Assembly: GCA_001898935.1 (NCBI GenBank)
Contig: MKVT01000020.1
Location: forward strand, 186,001-250,000
DNA from: Paludibacter sp. 47-17
Lineage (GTDB): Bacteria; Bacteroidota; Bacteroidia; Bacteroidales; Paludibacteraceae
Direction: 5' to 3'
DNA length: 64,000 bases
Shown here: one piece after another, positions 8,886-18,100 of the stretch
Layout: every line of letters starts with the position of its first letter
Position numbering within the stretch: position 1 is the stretch's first letter
The notes under the pieces: generated by a model
Database searches by the model: none
Told to the model about the DNA's origin: nothing
What the model saw: only the letters and a program-made list of their open reading frames with translations
Program-made: the position numbers and the translations under genes

Positions 8886-11800
8886 TTAAAATCCTAAGGT
8901 GATGTTGAATAAATATGTTCTTGAGGTAGGAGGCGCCGTGTTTTCAAATCCTACAGCGTTGGTGCCTGTGGCAAAGGTCGACTCCGGATCTACACCATTC
9001 ATATGACTGGATATCAACCATAAGTTGTTGGCCGAGAAACCTACTTTTACGCGCTGAAGTATTGTGTTGGCCAATAGCTTCGAAGGCAAGTCGTAGGTAA
9101 GTTGCAGCGTACGCAGACGGATGTTGGTGGCGTCGTAGATATTGGCTTCGCCAATTCCTAAGTTTCCGGTCGCTCCTGTTACAGTGGCCCAGTATTGTTG
9201 GGTGGTAATCGATTTGGTATTGGGGATAAAGTCGGTACCGCTGGCAATAACTCCATCCAGGGTCATGTCGTTGCGGACGCCGCCCGGCGCTGTTACGGCT
9301 GCTGTTCCGGCTGCCTGCATAGCCTGATTGGTAGTCGAGAACATTTCACCGCCAAACCGGCCATCGATCAGGAAGCTTAATGCAAGTCCTTTGTAGCTGA
9401 AGGTGTTGGTCACACCTACCAATGCATCGGGAACCTGCGAGCCAATCTTCTTTTTCTCGGTATTGCCTTGTGGTAAACCATCGGCGGTAAGAATCATTTT
9501 GCCGAAATACGGACTGTTCTTGTCTTCTACCCTTTTGTAGGTGGTGCCCCAGATTTCTCCGTATTCACCTCCGACATGGGCCAGAATCTGCAGGTTGTCG
9601 AAACCGCCGAGGGCATACACGTCAATGTCGTCGTACAATTCTTCGATGGTATTGTTGTTTTTCGAATAATTCACCTGGATATCCCAGCCGAAACTTTGTT
9701 TCGCAGGTTCAATAATCGAGGCATTCACGGTTAATTCAATCCCTTTGTTCTGAATGTTGCCGGCATTGATTTTTTTGCTGGAGAATCCGCTGAGCGGGTC
9801 CATCGGCAGATTGATCAGCTGACGGGTCGCATTGGATTTGTACCAGGTGAAGTCAAAGCCAAGCCGGTTGTTAAAGAAGCGGATGTCGGCACCGAATTCC
9901 AGCGATTTAATCAATTCGCTCAATACATTTTTATCGTACAGGGTATTTCCTAATCCGGCTGTGGTATTTCCAAGCGGGTCTTTCCCGATCCAGTAGGTAT
10001 TGTAGAGCTGATAAGGCGGAAGGTCGTTACCCACCATGGCGTAGGAGGCACGCACTTTACCGTAACTCAGCCAGTTGGTCTGCTTGTCCATTTTGTTCAG
10101 CATGTCGGTGATCACCCACGAAGCATTCACCGAAGGATAGAAGTACGAGCGATTTTCGGCAGCAAGCGACGACGACCAGTCGTTGCGGAATGTGCCTTCG
10201 AGAAACAGGTAACCATCGTAGTTCAGTTGCAGCATCCCATACACCGAATTGATTTTCTTCGTGCTGAACGATTCGCCCACCGACGGATTGTTTTTACCGT
10301 TGTTCAGCGAGAACAGATTGGGTACTTCGAGTTCGCCCGAACTTCCGGAGATTCCGCTCGAGAGTTGTTTCATCAGGTTGCCGCCTATGGTAGCCATCCC
10401 GCCGATTTTTCCGAACAGATTGTCTTTCTGGGCAGTAATTAAAGCGCTGTAGTTGGTTTCGGCAAAGGTGTTCTTGCCCATGCTGTAGCGGCCGGTGGCT
10501 CCCAGCGGGCTGCCGCCGTATTGTTTGCTTTCGGTGTTGTTGGTGTACATGTCGGCACCTCCTTTTACTTCCGCTTTCAACCAATCGCTGATGTCGTAAC
10601 GCAGCGAGCCGTGGAAGATGAAACGATCGCGCGAATCGTCGTTCAGGTTATAAAGTTCCGACCAGTAGGGATTCACCTGCTGACCGCCACCGTACCAAAC
10701 CATGGTGCCAAGGTCGTTTACAGGAGTCGAGAAGTCGCGGATGTCCATCGAAACCGGAAGCAGATACATGGTACGGAAGCTGTTGGAGCTGTTGTGGCCC
10801 GATAGCGGGCGGTTGTGCGCTTTTGACTGGATATACTGAACTTTAGTGTCGAGCGTCCATTTCTGGCTTTGACCTAATTTAGCCAGCGCCCGGGTCATCA
10901 AATTGGTGCGGGTCAGTTTGGCGCCCGGGATCATGCTCTGGTCGTCGGTGCGGGTAAGCGACGTGTAAATCGAAGTGTTGTTGATCTGTTGTTGGAACGA
11001 TACGTTATTATTCAGGTTTAGTCCTGTTTTGAAGAAATTCTGAACATTGTTGAACGCCTGAAGTGTTGAGGCACTGCCATCCCACTTGGTGACGCTTTGA
11101 CCGGTAATTTGCGGTCCCCAGCTACTGCTGCTGCGGTTGTCGAAAATACCATCGGCTCCCTGACCAAACGACGACTGCATTTCGGGAGTAGTAAGAATCT
11201 GTTCAAATCCGATCGACGATGAAAGGGTAACGCCCAGCCCCTCGCGTTTCTTTCCCGATTTGGTGGTAATAAGAATGACCCCGTTACCAGCTCTCGAGCC
11301 GTACAATGCGGCAGCCGAAGCTCCCTTCAGTACCGACATGCTTTCGATATCCTCCGGATTGATGTCGCTCAAACCATTACCCATGTCGGTGGAAGGATTC
11401 CAGTAGTCGTTGTTGCTGGCGCCGGTAAAGTTTTCAACCGGAATACCATCCACAACAATCAAGGGCTGGTTGTCGCCGGTGAGTGAGCTGTAACCGCGCA
11501 ATACCAGTTTGGAAGAACCGGCGGGGCCGTTGCTGGAGCGAATAACCTGCAAGCCGGTAACCTTTCCCGATAAAGCATTGGCAATATTGGTTTCACGGGC
11601 TTCAAGCAACGATTCGCCCTTGATTTCCTGCAAGGCATAGCCGAGGGTTTTCTTTTCCCGCGAAATGCCCAGAGCGGTTACCACTACTTCGTCGATAGCA
11701 ACCGCCGAAGTAGATAGCGTTACATTTACTTGCGCTTTGCCTGCTACGGGGATTTCCAGGGTGGTCATCCCTACATAGGAGAAAGTAAGCACTGCAGAAG

Positions 11801-11993
11801 AATTTTTCACCTGAAGGCTGTACTTGCCGTTCAAGTCGGTAATCGTACCGTTGGTGGTTCCCTTCTCCAGGACGGTTGCCCCCATTACCGGAGCTCCCTC
11901 TGTGTCGGAAACGGTTCCCCTTACGGAGAACTGTGCAAAAGCGCTGGTAATTAACGCCATGCACAAGAACAGTGTGAGAATTCGTTTTTGCAT
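8886..11993 (-). CDS. SusC/RagA-family TonB-linked outer membrane protein (pair 1)
   Basis: A TonB-dependent outer-membrane transporter, the pore of the SusCD pair. The 1035-residue protein has a signal peptide ending near AFAQ (residue 21). Next is a carboxypeptidase-regulatory-like domain (VRGTVSDTEGAPVMGATV, about 24-100), then the TonB-box region IDEVVVTALG and a plug domain (SGKVTGLQVI, SVLKGASAAALYGSRAGNGV). A C-terminal 22-strand-type barrel ends in the aromatic residues YLFNITLGF. It is the first gene of a two-gene unit with the SusD gene. A TACTTTTG -7 element lies 86 bases upstream. No ECF sigma factor or anti-sigma gene is next to it. Confidence 0.95.
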   Translation of the reverse strand: MQKRILTLFLCMALITSAFAQFSVRGTVSDTEGAPVMGATVLEKGTTNGTITDLNGKYSLQVKNSSAVLTFSYVGMTTLEIPVAGKAQVNVTLSTSAVAIDEVVVTALGISREKKTLGYALQEIKGESLLEARETNIANALSGKVTGLQVIRSSNGPAGSSKLVLRGYSSLTGDNQPLIVVDGIPVENFTGASNNDYWNPSTDMGNGLSDINPEDIESMSVLKGASAAALYGSRAGNGVILITTKSGKKREGLGVTLSSSIGFEQILTTPEMQSSFGQGADGIFDNRSSSSWGPQITGQSVTKWDGSASTLQAFNNVQNFFKTGLNLNNNVSFQQQINNTSIYTSLTRTDDQSMIPGAKLTRTNLMTRALAKLGQSQKWTLDTKVQYIQSKAHNRPLSGHNSSNSFRTMYLLPVSMDIRDFSTPVNDLGTMVWYGGGQQVNPYWSELYNLNDDSRDRFIFHGSLRYDISDWLKAEVKGGADMYTNNTESKQYGGSPLGATGRYSMGKNTFAETNYSALITAQKDNLFGKIGGMATIGGNLMKQLSSGISGSSGELEVPNLFSLNNGKNNPSVGESFSTKKINSVYGMLQLNYDGYLFLEGTFRNDWSSSLAAENRSYFYPSVNASWVITDMLNKMDKQTNWLSYGKVRASYAMVGNDLPPYQLYNTYWIGKDPLGNTTAGLGNTLYDKNVLSELIKSLEFGADIRFFNNRLGFDFTWYKSNATRQLINLPMDPLSGFSSKKINAGNIQNKGIELTVNASIIEPAKQSFGWDIQVNYSKNNNTIEELYDDIDVYALGGFDNLQILAHVGGEYGEIWGTTYKRVEDKNSPYFGKMILTADGLPQGNTEKKKIGSQVPDALVGVTNTFSYKGLALSFLIDGRFGGEMFSTTNQAMQAAGTAAVTAPGGVRNDMTLDGVIASGTDFIPNTKSITTQQYWATVTGATGNLGIGEANIYDATNIRLRTLQLTYDLPSKLLANTILQRVKVGFSANNLWLISSHMNGVDPESTFATGTNAVGFENTAPPTSRTYLFNITLGF

Positions 11994-12078
11994 TTTACAG
12001 ATTTAATAATTGGTTAACGATGATGTTCTGCTGGTGGGTTGGCTGAGTCGGAAGGCAGAACTTTTCATCCGACGGTGG

Positions 12079-12086
12079 CAAAAGTA
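12079..12086 (-). promoter_or_regulatory. Bacteroidota -7 element for SusC/SusD pair 1
   Basis: The minus strand reads TACTTTTG, an exact TAnnTTTG match, 86 bases before the SusC ATG, implying a 5' leader of about 75-80 bases. No good -33 element was seen. Confidence 0.5.
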
Positions 12087-12720
12087 ATTGTTTTTAAATA
12101 TTGATAAAAACGGCGGGGTTTATTGGTGTTTTGTTGGATTGATATGGTAATTGTTTTGAAAAATAGTTAATAATTATCGTGTTTATTTGTAAAAAATGTC
12201 TTTAGTATATTTTTATTACTCAGCAGGCTTATTTAGTTGCAAACTGTAATTGTTAATAAAATTTTCATAGTTGTAATCCATATATATCATTAAGCATAAT
12301 ATAACATATAAAAACATTAAATAACATATCCGAAGGTGTTTTTGCCTGTAGATGCATATCGGATAAACCCTCCCGGTAAGTCAAATCCGGGACAATTTTG
12401 CAGCATTAAGCCCTTAACAATTATCATCAAAAGTAACGCAATTGCACCTTTCGACGATTTGCTGACCACTAGAGACGCAGATTCGCAAATACTGTGGAGG
12501 TGCTATTGAAAACTTTCTGTTCTCTATTCGTAAACCTGGAGCACATTCTTCAGAAATCGTTGTATGGAGTCGATGCCGAACCGCGGGCATTCCCCGGTTA
12601 CCCGGCAAAGCGTCTCCGTTTCTCCAATCCGTAAGCTGCTCAGCGCTTTTAAATTGGTTTATATGCATCTGTTATGGATTATTGCAAGAAAAAGAAGATG
12701 GCAGTTTGTAGAAATTAATT
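12087..12720. other. AT-rich stretch without a recognisable gene
   Basis: About 630 bases between the SusC promoter and the DUF1016 remnant. The first 230 bases are strongly AT-rich with many stops in all frames. The rest is richer in G and C, but its short open frames (for example minus 12414-12668) match nothing I recognise. A small CCCGG/CCGGG hairpin lies near 12372-12391. It may be the decayed flank of a lost gene. Confidence 0.4.
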
Positions 12721-12747
12721 TATCTTTGGATACTGAAAGACAATACC

Positions 12748-13017
12748 ATGAGTGAATCAGACCTAAACACAGGTGATTTTGATACGAAACTACCTGCTTG
12801 GATGCTATCAGCCAGGGACGCCTGTTGGTCAATCGGTTAACAGACCGGTTATTCTCATTTATCATGAAATAGGTCGCCTTATTGTAGAAGAGTACCCAAA
12901 AGGGAAATCTCAGGCTGCATACGGTCAGATTATCGAGAAAGAACAGGATTCCCTCAACGATCCTTATCGTGCTGCCGCGGGTGCCGGCGGACCAATAAAC
13001 GCAGAAAGCAGATGAGA
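12748..13017 (+). pseudogene. Frameshifted remnant of a DUF1016 (YhcG-type) nuclease-family gene
   Basis: The frame from ATG 12748 begins MSESDLNTGDFDTK and reaches SARDACWS, then stops at 12838. The next frame carries on as SVNRPVILIYHEIGRLIVEE and PKGKSQAAYGQIIEK. Joined, they resemble the DUF1016 N-terminal domain, whose usual pattern is SAR...AVN..L...YW.IG..I.EE...G...A.YG. After IIEK the similarity stops and the frame ends at 13017, so about three quarters of a usual 340-residue protein is missing. A TATCTTTG at 12721-12728 could be the old -7 element. The family is linked to PD-(D/E)XK nucleases in accessory DNA. Assignment rests on my reading of one motif region. Confidence 0.55.
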
Positions 13018-13079
13018 TTAGATTAGATGGCAGATACAGCAAAGTATTTAACGCATTGTCAAATTAAATTTTTTGTAAC

Positions 13080-14069
13080 ATGTTAAAAAACGGATTACAT
13101 TTACGACTTTTGGTTGTGCTAGCAAGCTGCCTTGCAGTGGCAACTATTTTTCCGGCTTGTGACAGGGAAGACGACCGGTTGTCTGAAATCGATGGATTAA
13201 CCGTCCACAACTATCCCAGGGTCGACGGTTCTTCGTCGACCGAACCTCTGAATACACTGATTGCGTGTAAATTATTAGGTTGGCGTTATGAATGGAGGCC
13301 TTTTATGGCAGGAAACGGTATTTGGCGGTTAGAGCCCAATAGAGAAGACGTTCCTGACAATTTTTTTGGAGAAAGGATAAAGTCATCTCAAACACACCAG
13401 TCCATTATTAACTTAATAGATCATCGGGCCGATATGATTATTTCGGCCCGGAAAATGTCGGCGGATGAGCGATCGTATGCTGAAAGTGTTGGTGTTTCGC
13501 TGATTGAAACGCCTATTGCTTTGGATGCGCTGGTTTTTCTTCTGAACAAACAAAATAGTGTCAACTCGCTGACAGTTAAACAGGTTAAGGATATCTACCT
13601 GGGGAATGTTACGAATTGGAACGAGCTCGGCGGTGCGAATGAAGCGATAAAGCCGTTTATCAGAAATGCGAATTCGGGTAGTCAGGAAATGATGAAAGAA
13701 ATTGTGATGGATAATACAGGAATGCCGGATTGGGAGGTCGGTCATAACGATGAAATCATTTCGACCATGTCGGCGGTTTATACGGAACTGTCTATGTATC
13801 GCAACGGAATCTGTTTTTCACCGCATTATTACAAAGAATATATTATCCGTGACGCCGTTGGAGCAGGCAATGTAAAAAGTATCGAGATCAATAAAGTCTA
13901 TCCGGACGCAAAGTCGATAAAAAATAAGTCGTATCCGTTTGTCGCCAATGTTTACGTTTCCATTCGTTCCGATGTAGACCACAACTCAATGACCTATAAA
14001 TTGTATCAATGGTTGCAGACGGAAGCAGGGAAACGTGTCATCGGAGAAAGCGGCTATGTGCCCAGGTGA
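13080..14069 (+). CDS. PstS-like periplasmic substrate-binding lipoprotein
   Basis: A 329-residue lipoprotein with signal peptide and lipobox FPAC (Cys27), followed by a type II periplasmic-binding-protein fold of the PstS-like group. Visible signatures are RVDGSSSTEPLNTLIACKLL, the PstS-type SGSQEMM segment near residue 200, and the C-terminal YQWLQTEAGKRVIGESGY. In PstS proteins these regions form the oxyanion pocket, so phosphate or another small anion is a plausible ligand. No pstABC or phoU gene is adjacent, so it is an orphan. It stands between the decayed DUF1016 gene and the PD40/amidase operon, 187 bases from the latter, and probably has its own promoter. A role in the murein locus is not indicated. 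Confidence 0.8.
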   Translation: MLKNGLHLRLLVVLASCLAVATIFPACDREDDRLSEIDGLTVHNYPRVDGSSSTEPLNTLIACKLLGWRYEWRPFMAGNGIWRLEPNREDVPDNFFGERIKSSQTHQSIINLIDHRADMIISARKMSADERSYAESVGVSLIETPIALDALVFLLNKQNSVNSLTVKQVKDIYLGNVTNWNELGGANEAIKPFIRNANSGSQEMMKEIVMDNTGMPDWEVGHNDEIISTMSAVYTELSMYRNGICFSPHYYKEYIIRDAVGAGNVKSIEINKVYPDAKSIKNKSYPFVANVYVSIRSDVDHNSMTYKLYQWLQTEAGKRVIGESGYVPR

Positions 14070-14256
14070 TCCGTGCAGGTACGAACGACGGATATTTTGT
14101 GGATTATTAAACATTTTTTGGTCTTAATTTGTTAACTAATAGTTTGAAAATGTTAATCTTAAATCTGTTGCGGAAATACTCCGGTGAGCCTGGTTCAACT
14201 ACCGAGTGGGTTGTTCGTGCGTCCTGAGTACTGCTGCGACTCAAACTAGTGCTACC

Positions 14257-15165
14257 ATGAAGAAACCAATTTTACTGTTTTTGATTACGTTGTTGTTGCC
14301 CGGACTTGCGGCTCAGTATCTGGAAGTACTATCGGTGGACAAGCAGGAATTTCCAGTAGCCGGCGGGTATTTTTATCCGCAATTCGGACACGATGGTTCG
14401 TATTTGTTATTGACGTCGGCCAATTATTCAGGATTGAAAAAATGGGATTTGAATACCCGTTTGATGGAGGTGTTGACTGCGGAACCCGGAGCAGGTTACG
14501 CCGCTCGATTGAGTGAGGATGGCGGGGAGCTGGTGTTTACAAAAATCGAGTTGGTAAATAAGCTACGGCACAATTCCTTGCACCGCATTTCGTTGGCGAC
14601 AGGTGAAAAACAGAAGCTCACCGAGCCGGGGCGTGAGGCAATCACACCTGCTTTTGCGGGTAAGCGGGTATTGTATGTGAAAGCCGGCAAGCTGCAAAGA
14701 GGGGCTGTGAAGCAAGCCGAAATAAAGAGTATGGTCACCATCGAAAACCGGAAGATGGTCGTGTATTCTTCGGCCGGTCGTAAAATAATTGATCCGCTGG
14801 GCGGCGATGCGAGTTATATCTGGCCGTCGATTTCGCCCGATGGCACGAAACTTTTGTTTACCGCCGCAGGGCGTGGGACCTATGTTTCCACCCTGAGTGG
14901 AAAAAATGCTGTAGCGCTGGGTAAGCTGAATGCTCCCGTATGGCTCAGCAACACCTGGGTAGTGGGCATGGACGATAAAGACGATGGCGGACGGGTAGTT
15001 GAATCGGTTCTTTGGCTGGTATCGGCAGATGGACATAAAAAACAGCAGCTTACCACTGCGTCCGATTTTGTAGCCATGTATCCGGCCGTCTCGCCGGGGG
15101 GCAATCAAATTGCTTTCAATACCGATAAAGGTGAAGTCTATATTCTGAATATTAAGTTACGCTAG
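14257..15165 (+). CDS. Exported PD40 (TolB-like) beta-propeller protein, copy 1
   Basis: I start it at the ATG at 14257, where a signal peptide begins (MKKPILLFLITLLLPGLAAQ). An upstream in-frame ATG at 14206 would add a tail unlike a signal peptide. The roughly 302-residue product has repeated WD40-like PD40 motifs (YIWPSISPDGTKLLFTAAG, MYPAVSPGGNQIAFNTDKG) as in TolB, so a beta-propeller is expected. It is paralogous to 24549-25463; both share NAPVW and VVGMDDKDDG-type segments (MNDKDDG in copy 2). Each copy lies directly before a secreted amidase, which suggests the two act together, perhaps by binding murein fragments or chaperoning the enzyme. The biochemical function is unknown. Confidence 0.75.
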   Translation: MKKPILLFLITLLLPGLAAQYLEVLSVDKQEFPVAGGYFYPQFGHDGSYLLLTSANYSGLKKWDLNTRLMEVLTAEPGAGYAARLSEDGGELVFTKIELVNKLRHNSLHRISLATGEKQKLTEPGREAITPAFAGKRVLYVKAGKLQRGAVKQAEIKSMVTIENRKMVVYSSAGRKIIDPLGGDASYIWPSISPDGTKLLFTAAGRGTYVSTLSGKNAVALGKLNAPVWLSNTWVVGMDDKDDGGRVVESVLWLVSADGHKKQQLTTASDFVAMYPAVSPGGNQIAFNTDKGEVYILNIKLR

Positions 15166-15169
15166 GAGG
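15164..15169 (+). promoter_or_regulatory. Strong Shine-Dalgarno sequence overlapping a stop codon
   Basis: AGGAGG lies eight bases before the amidase ATG at 15178, and its first two bases are the last two of the preceding TAG stop (15163-15165). Full SD sequences are uncommon in Bacteroidota. The site fixes the amidase start and suggests efficient or coupled translation. Confidence 0.6.
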
Positions 15170-15177
15170 ACCCGACC

Positions 15178-18100
15178 ATGAAAAAAGATAAGCTTATTCT
15201 GATGGTGTTTTTTGTATGTATGAACCTCTCCGCTGCCGATTTCACAGGGGTTAAAATTTACCTGAATCCGGGTCACGGAGGCTGGGATGCCAACGATCGT
15301 AATATTCAAACCATCCCCTTTGCCATGGGCGATACGCTGGGGTTCTGGGAGTCGAAAAGTAATCTGGTGAAGGGGCTGTACCTCCGCGATCTGCTTCAGG
15401 CCAACGGCGCCACCGTGTATATGTCGCGCACCCGCAACCGTACCGAGGACGACCGTTCGCTTTCCGAAATTGCCGCCGAGGCCAATGCCAATAATGTGGA
15501 TGCATTTTTGTCGATTCACAGCAATGCCGTAGGCAACAACGTAGGGACCAATTACCTGCTTTTGTTGTTTCACGGCCGCGATAATGCTCCTAAATATCCG
15601 CAAAGTCTGGTTCAGGCCCAGAAAGCCTGGCCCCGGTTGCTCAACAATCAGCTTACGGTGTGGACGCACTATGCGACGACAACCAATATAAGAGGCGATT
15701 CGACTTTTTATGGTACCTACGGCTTGGGTGTGCTGACTCCGCTGGTGGTACCCGGTTTTTTATCCGAGGGTTCGTTTCACGATTATAAACCCGAGACGCA
15801 CCGGTTGTTGAATGCCGATTATTGTAAGCTGGAGGCGACAAATTTTCACCGGTATTTCTGCGATTATTTTCAGACTGCTTTACCTGCTACGGGGGTCATC
15901 GCCGGATTTGTGAAAGGAGTGGATCAAACCCTCAATCATGCCCAGTATGTTTACAAGGCAGGTACCCACGACCGGTGGTTGCCTCTGAACGGTGCACGCG
16001 TGAAACTGATGAATCAGTCAGGCGACTCATTAGCCGGTTATGAGGTGGATACTTTGTACAATGGAGTGTTTGCCTTTCACGCCTTACAGCCGGGAACCTA
16101 TAAACTTCGTGTTTCGGCTGCCCATCACACGTCCAAAGATACTACAGTGGCCGTAACGGCTTCGACGACTACCTTTGTCCCGATGATGCTTGTCAACCCG
16201 GATCTGGTGGTACAGCGCGATACTACTCCCAACTATCCCGATCCTGTTCAGGAAGCCGGGGCGGTTGTGCTGGAGAACTATGCCTTTAACCGGACCTCTT
16301 CGCAGGTGCCCGGATGGTTGAATGCAGCTACGGTGCGTAAGGTGCTGTATCGAAACGATAAATGGTATGTGTTGACCACCGAACCTAAGATATTGGTGGT
16401 GAATGCAACCACCAATAGTGTGATTACGGAAATGAACCTGACGGGTATAAGTGGCGGTCAGCTTGCACTGAGCGATATGGCTTTTACATCCGATGGTTAT
16501 TTGTTGGCTTGCAACAAAGAGGTAGTCGGATTGCCCGAAACGCAGGGACGGTATTTCAAGGTATATAGCTGGGACGACGATACTGCTGCTCCTTCGCTTT
16601 TGTTCCAGACTCAGAGCCAGGGTAACTGGTCGAACGGGGAAATGGGCGAGACGATGGCGGTGAGTGGTCCGCGCTGGAGGTGTAGGGTGTATACTCCGTC
16701 GGTTACTACGGGCAGCAGCCGGGCGATACGCATCGTAGGATTAAATTATGAAGAAGGGCAACAGGCGGTAGGGTATAAATACATGCTCGATGCGGCTGCA
16801 TATACCGAAGCGCTCTGGGGAAAGAAATTGAAATTTACGGTTTCGCCCTTTGCCAACGATCGCATTGTGATCGACAGTGAGAAGTTGCAGCCTACCGATT
16901 TTCAGTTCGACTGGTCGCGCCCCGATCGTGATCCGTTGATTGCTCATGGCAGTTTTACTGCCGAAGTACCCGCTGTTTCGTTTGGCGGTTCGTTTTTCCG
17001 GCATGCCGGAGCTATTCTGATGGCTGCCCCGCAGAGTACCGCCGATTCGTCGGCTGTGACCATACGATTATACAATGTGACCAATGGTTTAGGTCAGGCA
17101 GTGGCGGTTTCCGATAGTTATACCACCGAGAGTGCTGCGTCGGGGAAGGTGCCTTACATGGCAGCCGGAGCGGCGGTTACGGGCTACGACATCGACCTGT
17201 TGTTGCTGGCCGGCATGCAGGGAGTGGCGCGGTTTAAAACGGTGGCGCCGGCAGTAAAAGCGAATATTTTTGCCTCGGAGTTGTCGATGGAAACCCTTAC
17301 GGACGGATACCGGTTCCGGTTTACGCTCAACGAAGCTTCGTCGGCTACCTTATTGCATCTGCAAGAAGCCGGCGATATGGCGGTCACCAAAACCATCGAT
17401 TTAGGACCGGTGCCGAAAGGTGTCAATACACGTGATTTCTCTTTTGCCGAAATGGAGTTGGGCGAAGGTACCTATAGTTGGAGTATTGAAGCCGAAGCTT
17501 CGGGTATCGACCGTCCGATGAAACTTTCATCCGACGGGGTGTCGCAGCTGCAATTCTATTCGCCCAGAGGAGTAGCGGTCGATAATTCGATGGAGAGTAA
17601 GTATTTCGGAAGGGTATATGCTTCGGAAACGATCGGCGGCGCCGTTACTTCGCGTACCACTACCGATGGCATTTATATTTTGAATTCGGCCCTTGAAGAT
17701 GTCACTTTACAGGGAGCTACGGCATACGGCGGCGGTGTGGCATGGGCAGGAGCCGGTTCGCCGATGCGTGTAAGTGTTGGGGAGGATGGTTGGGTGTATT
17801 TAACCGACTGGAGCGATACTAATCCCGGGGTGTGGCGTATGGATCCCGAACGTCCTGCCGATGCATTTACTCCGGTGTTTTCCGGATTGAGCATCACTAC
17901 AGGACTGGCCAAGTACAACGGGGTGAACATTCACGGAGCCATTTCGCATTGCTGGGTGACAGGTACCGGCGAAAACACCCGTTTGTTTACGTTTGATAAA
18001 TACTATGTTGACGCAGTGGCTGCCAACAGAGGTAATCTGTTGCAGTACACTATCGGAACCCTTGCATCGCCCCGGCAAACGCCTCCCGATGCGATTGTGT

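Noticed and set aside
6962-11993. Including the first SusC/SusD pair in the murein locus
   Set aside because: It has its own promoter and terminator, no enzyme genes attached, and is separated by a pseudogene and an unrelated lipoprotein; a link is possible but not shown.
12366-12400. tRNA-like arm or terminator around a CCCGG/CCGGG hairpin
   Set aside because: Only five base pairs, no acceptor stem or cloverleaf and only a short T run; not supported as an RNA gene.
12414-12668. Minus-strand 84-codon open frame upstream of the DUF1016 remnant
   Set aside because: No signal peptide, no recognisable domain and no promoter; composition looks like chance or decayed DNA.
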